From positions 1-12,519 of the forward strand of contig JAISNW010000020.1 of assembly GCA_031276055.1 (NCBI GenBank): 12,519 bases of DNA. The letters run 5' to 3'. Below, one piece after another: positions 12,446 through 12,519 of the stretch. Below the pieces are notes generated by a model. The model was not told the DNA's origin and ran no database searches. It saw only the letters and a program-made list of their open reading frames with translations. Source of the DNA: Deferribacteraceae bacterium. Lineage in GTDB: Bacteria > Chrysiogenota > Deferribacteres > Deferribacterales > JAISNW01. Within the stretch, counting starts at the first letter, position 1; each line of letters opens with the position of its first letter. The position numbers and the translations under genes are program-made.

Positions 12446-12519
12446 TTACCGTTTCAACCCATTAGCGGTTTGGAGCATCTCATCGCTTGTTTGAATCGCC
12501 TTAGAATCCATCTCGTATG
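12446..12519 (-). CDS. flgG: Flagellar distal rod protein FlgG, C-terminal end (partial)
   Basis: The minus-strand frame entering at the window edge reads YEMDSKAIQTSDEMLQTANG then LKR and stop TAA (12448-12446). This is the highly conserved FlgG C-terminus (family pattern R-A-Y-E-x-N-S-K-A-I-Q-T-A-D-E-M-L-Q). It forms the coiled-coil end of the distal rod subunit. Only 23 residues are visible. flgA starts 4 nt further on, so the two are co-transcribed and probably translationally coupled. Confidence 0.93.
   Translation of the reverse strand, partial: YEMDSKAIQTSDEMLQTANGLKR

Noticed and set aside
1..12519. CRISPR array, integrase, insertion sequence or phage genes
   Set aside because: No regularly spaced repeats and no transposase, integrase or phage structural proteins seen on either strand.

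Overview
Gram-negative, flagellated bacterium of uncertain phylum. The evidence is a FlgA ring chaperone (needs an outer membrane), signal peptides with beta-barrel-type sequence, a near-consensus sigma-28 promoter, two tRNA genes without an encoded CCA, and TrmFO, the folate-dependent tRNA U54 methyltransferase typical of Firmicutes, alpha/deltaproteobacteria and deep lineages but not of gamma- or epsilonproteobacteria. A deltaproteobacterial or Deferribacterota-like host would fit; this is inference, not a placement.

Layout. (1) 1-4750, plus strand: a tight operon of four large, Cys-rich proteins. Three show class III (type IV) prepilin N-termini; the first is cut by the window edge. They look like a minor-pilin or pseudopilin tip set, and one member has Gln in place of the conserved Glu+5. 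(2) 4751-4938: short convergent gap with a possible hairpin. (3) 4939-8785, minus strand: flagellar filament genes fliD (oversized cap protein) and fliS (flagellin chaperone) behind a sigma-28 promoter, then a strong intrinsic terminator, then flaG with its own excellent ribosome binding site. (4) 8836-9044: tandem tRNA-Pro(UGG) and tRNA-Pro(CGG) behind a sigma-70 promoter. (5) 9077-10348: intact trmFO. (6) 10497-11161: a small outer-membrane beta-barrel gene broken by an in-frame TAA and probably by a frameshift in a T homopolymer of its signal peptide. (7) 11162-11586: a non-coding stretch with a 165-bp segment bounded by 16-bp perfect inverted repeats and a dense block of nested palindromes. 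(8) 11587-12519: the rod/ring end of a flagellar operon, the flgG 3' end followed by a flgA interrupted by two in-frame TAA codons.

The flagellar parts belong to one machine (distal rod FlgG, P-ring chaperone FlgA, cap FliD, chaperone FliS, filament-associated FlaG). The P-ring branch looks compromised while the filament branch is intact. The most noteworthy features are the large-pseudopilin cassette, the three in-frame TAA interruptions clustered in 10.8-12.0 kb, and the structured non-coding element between the two broken genes.
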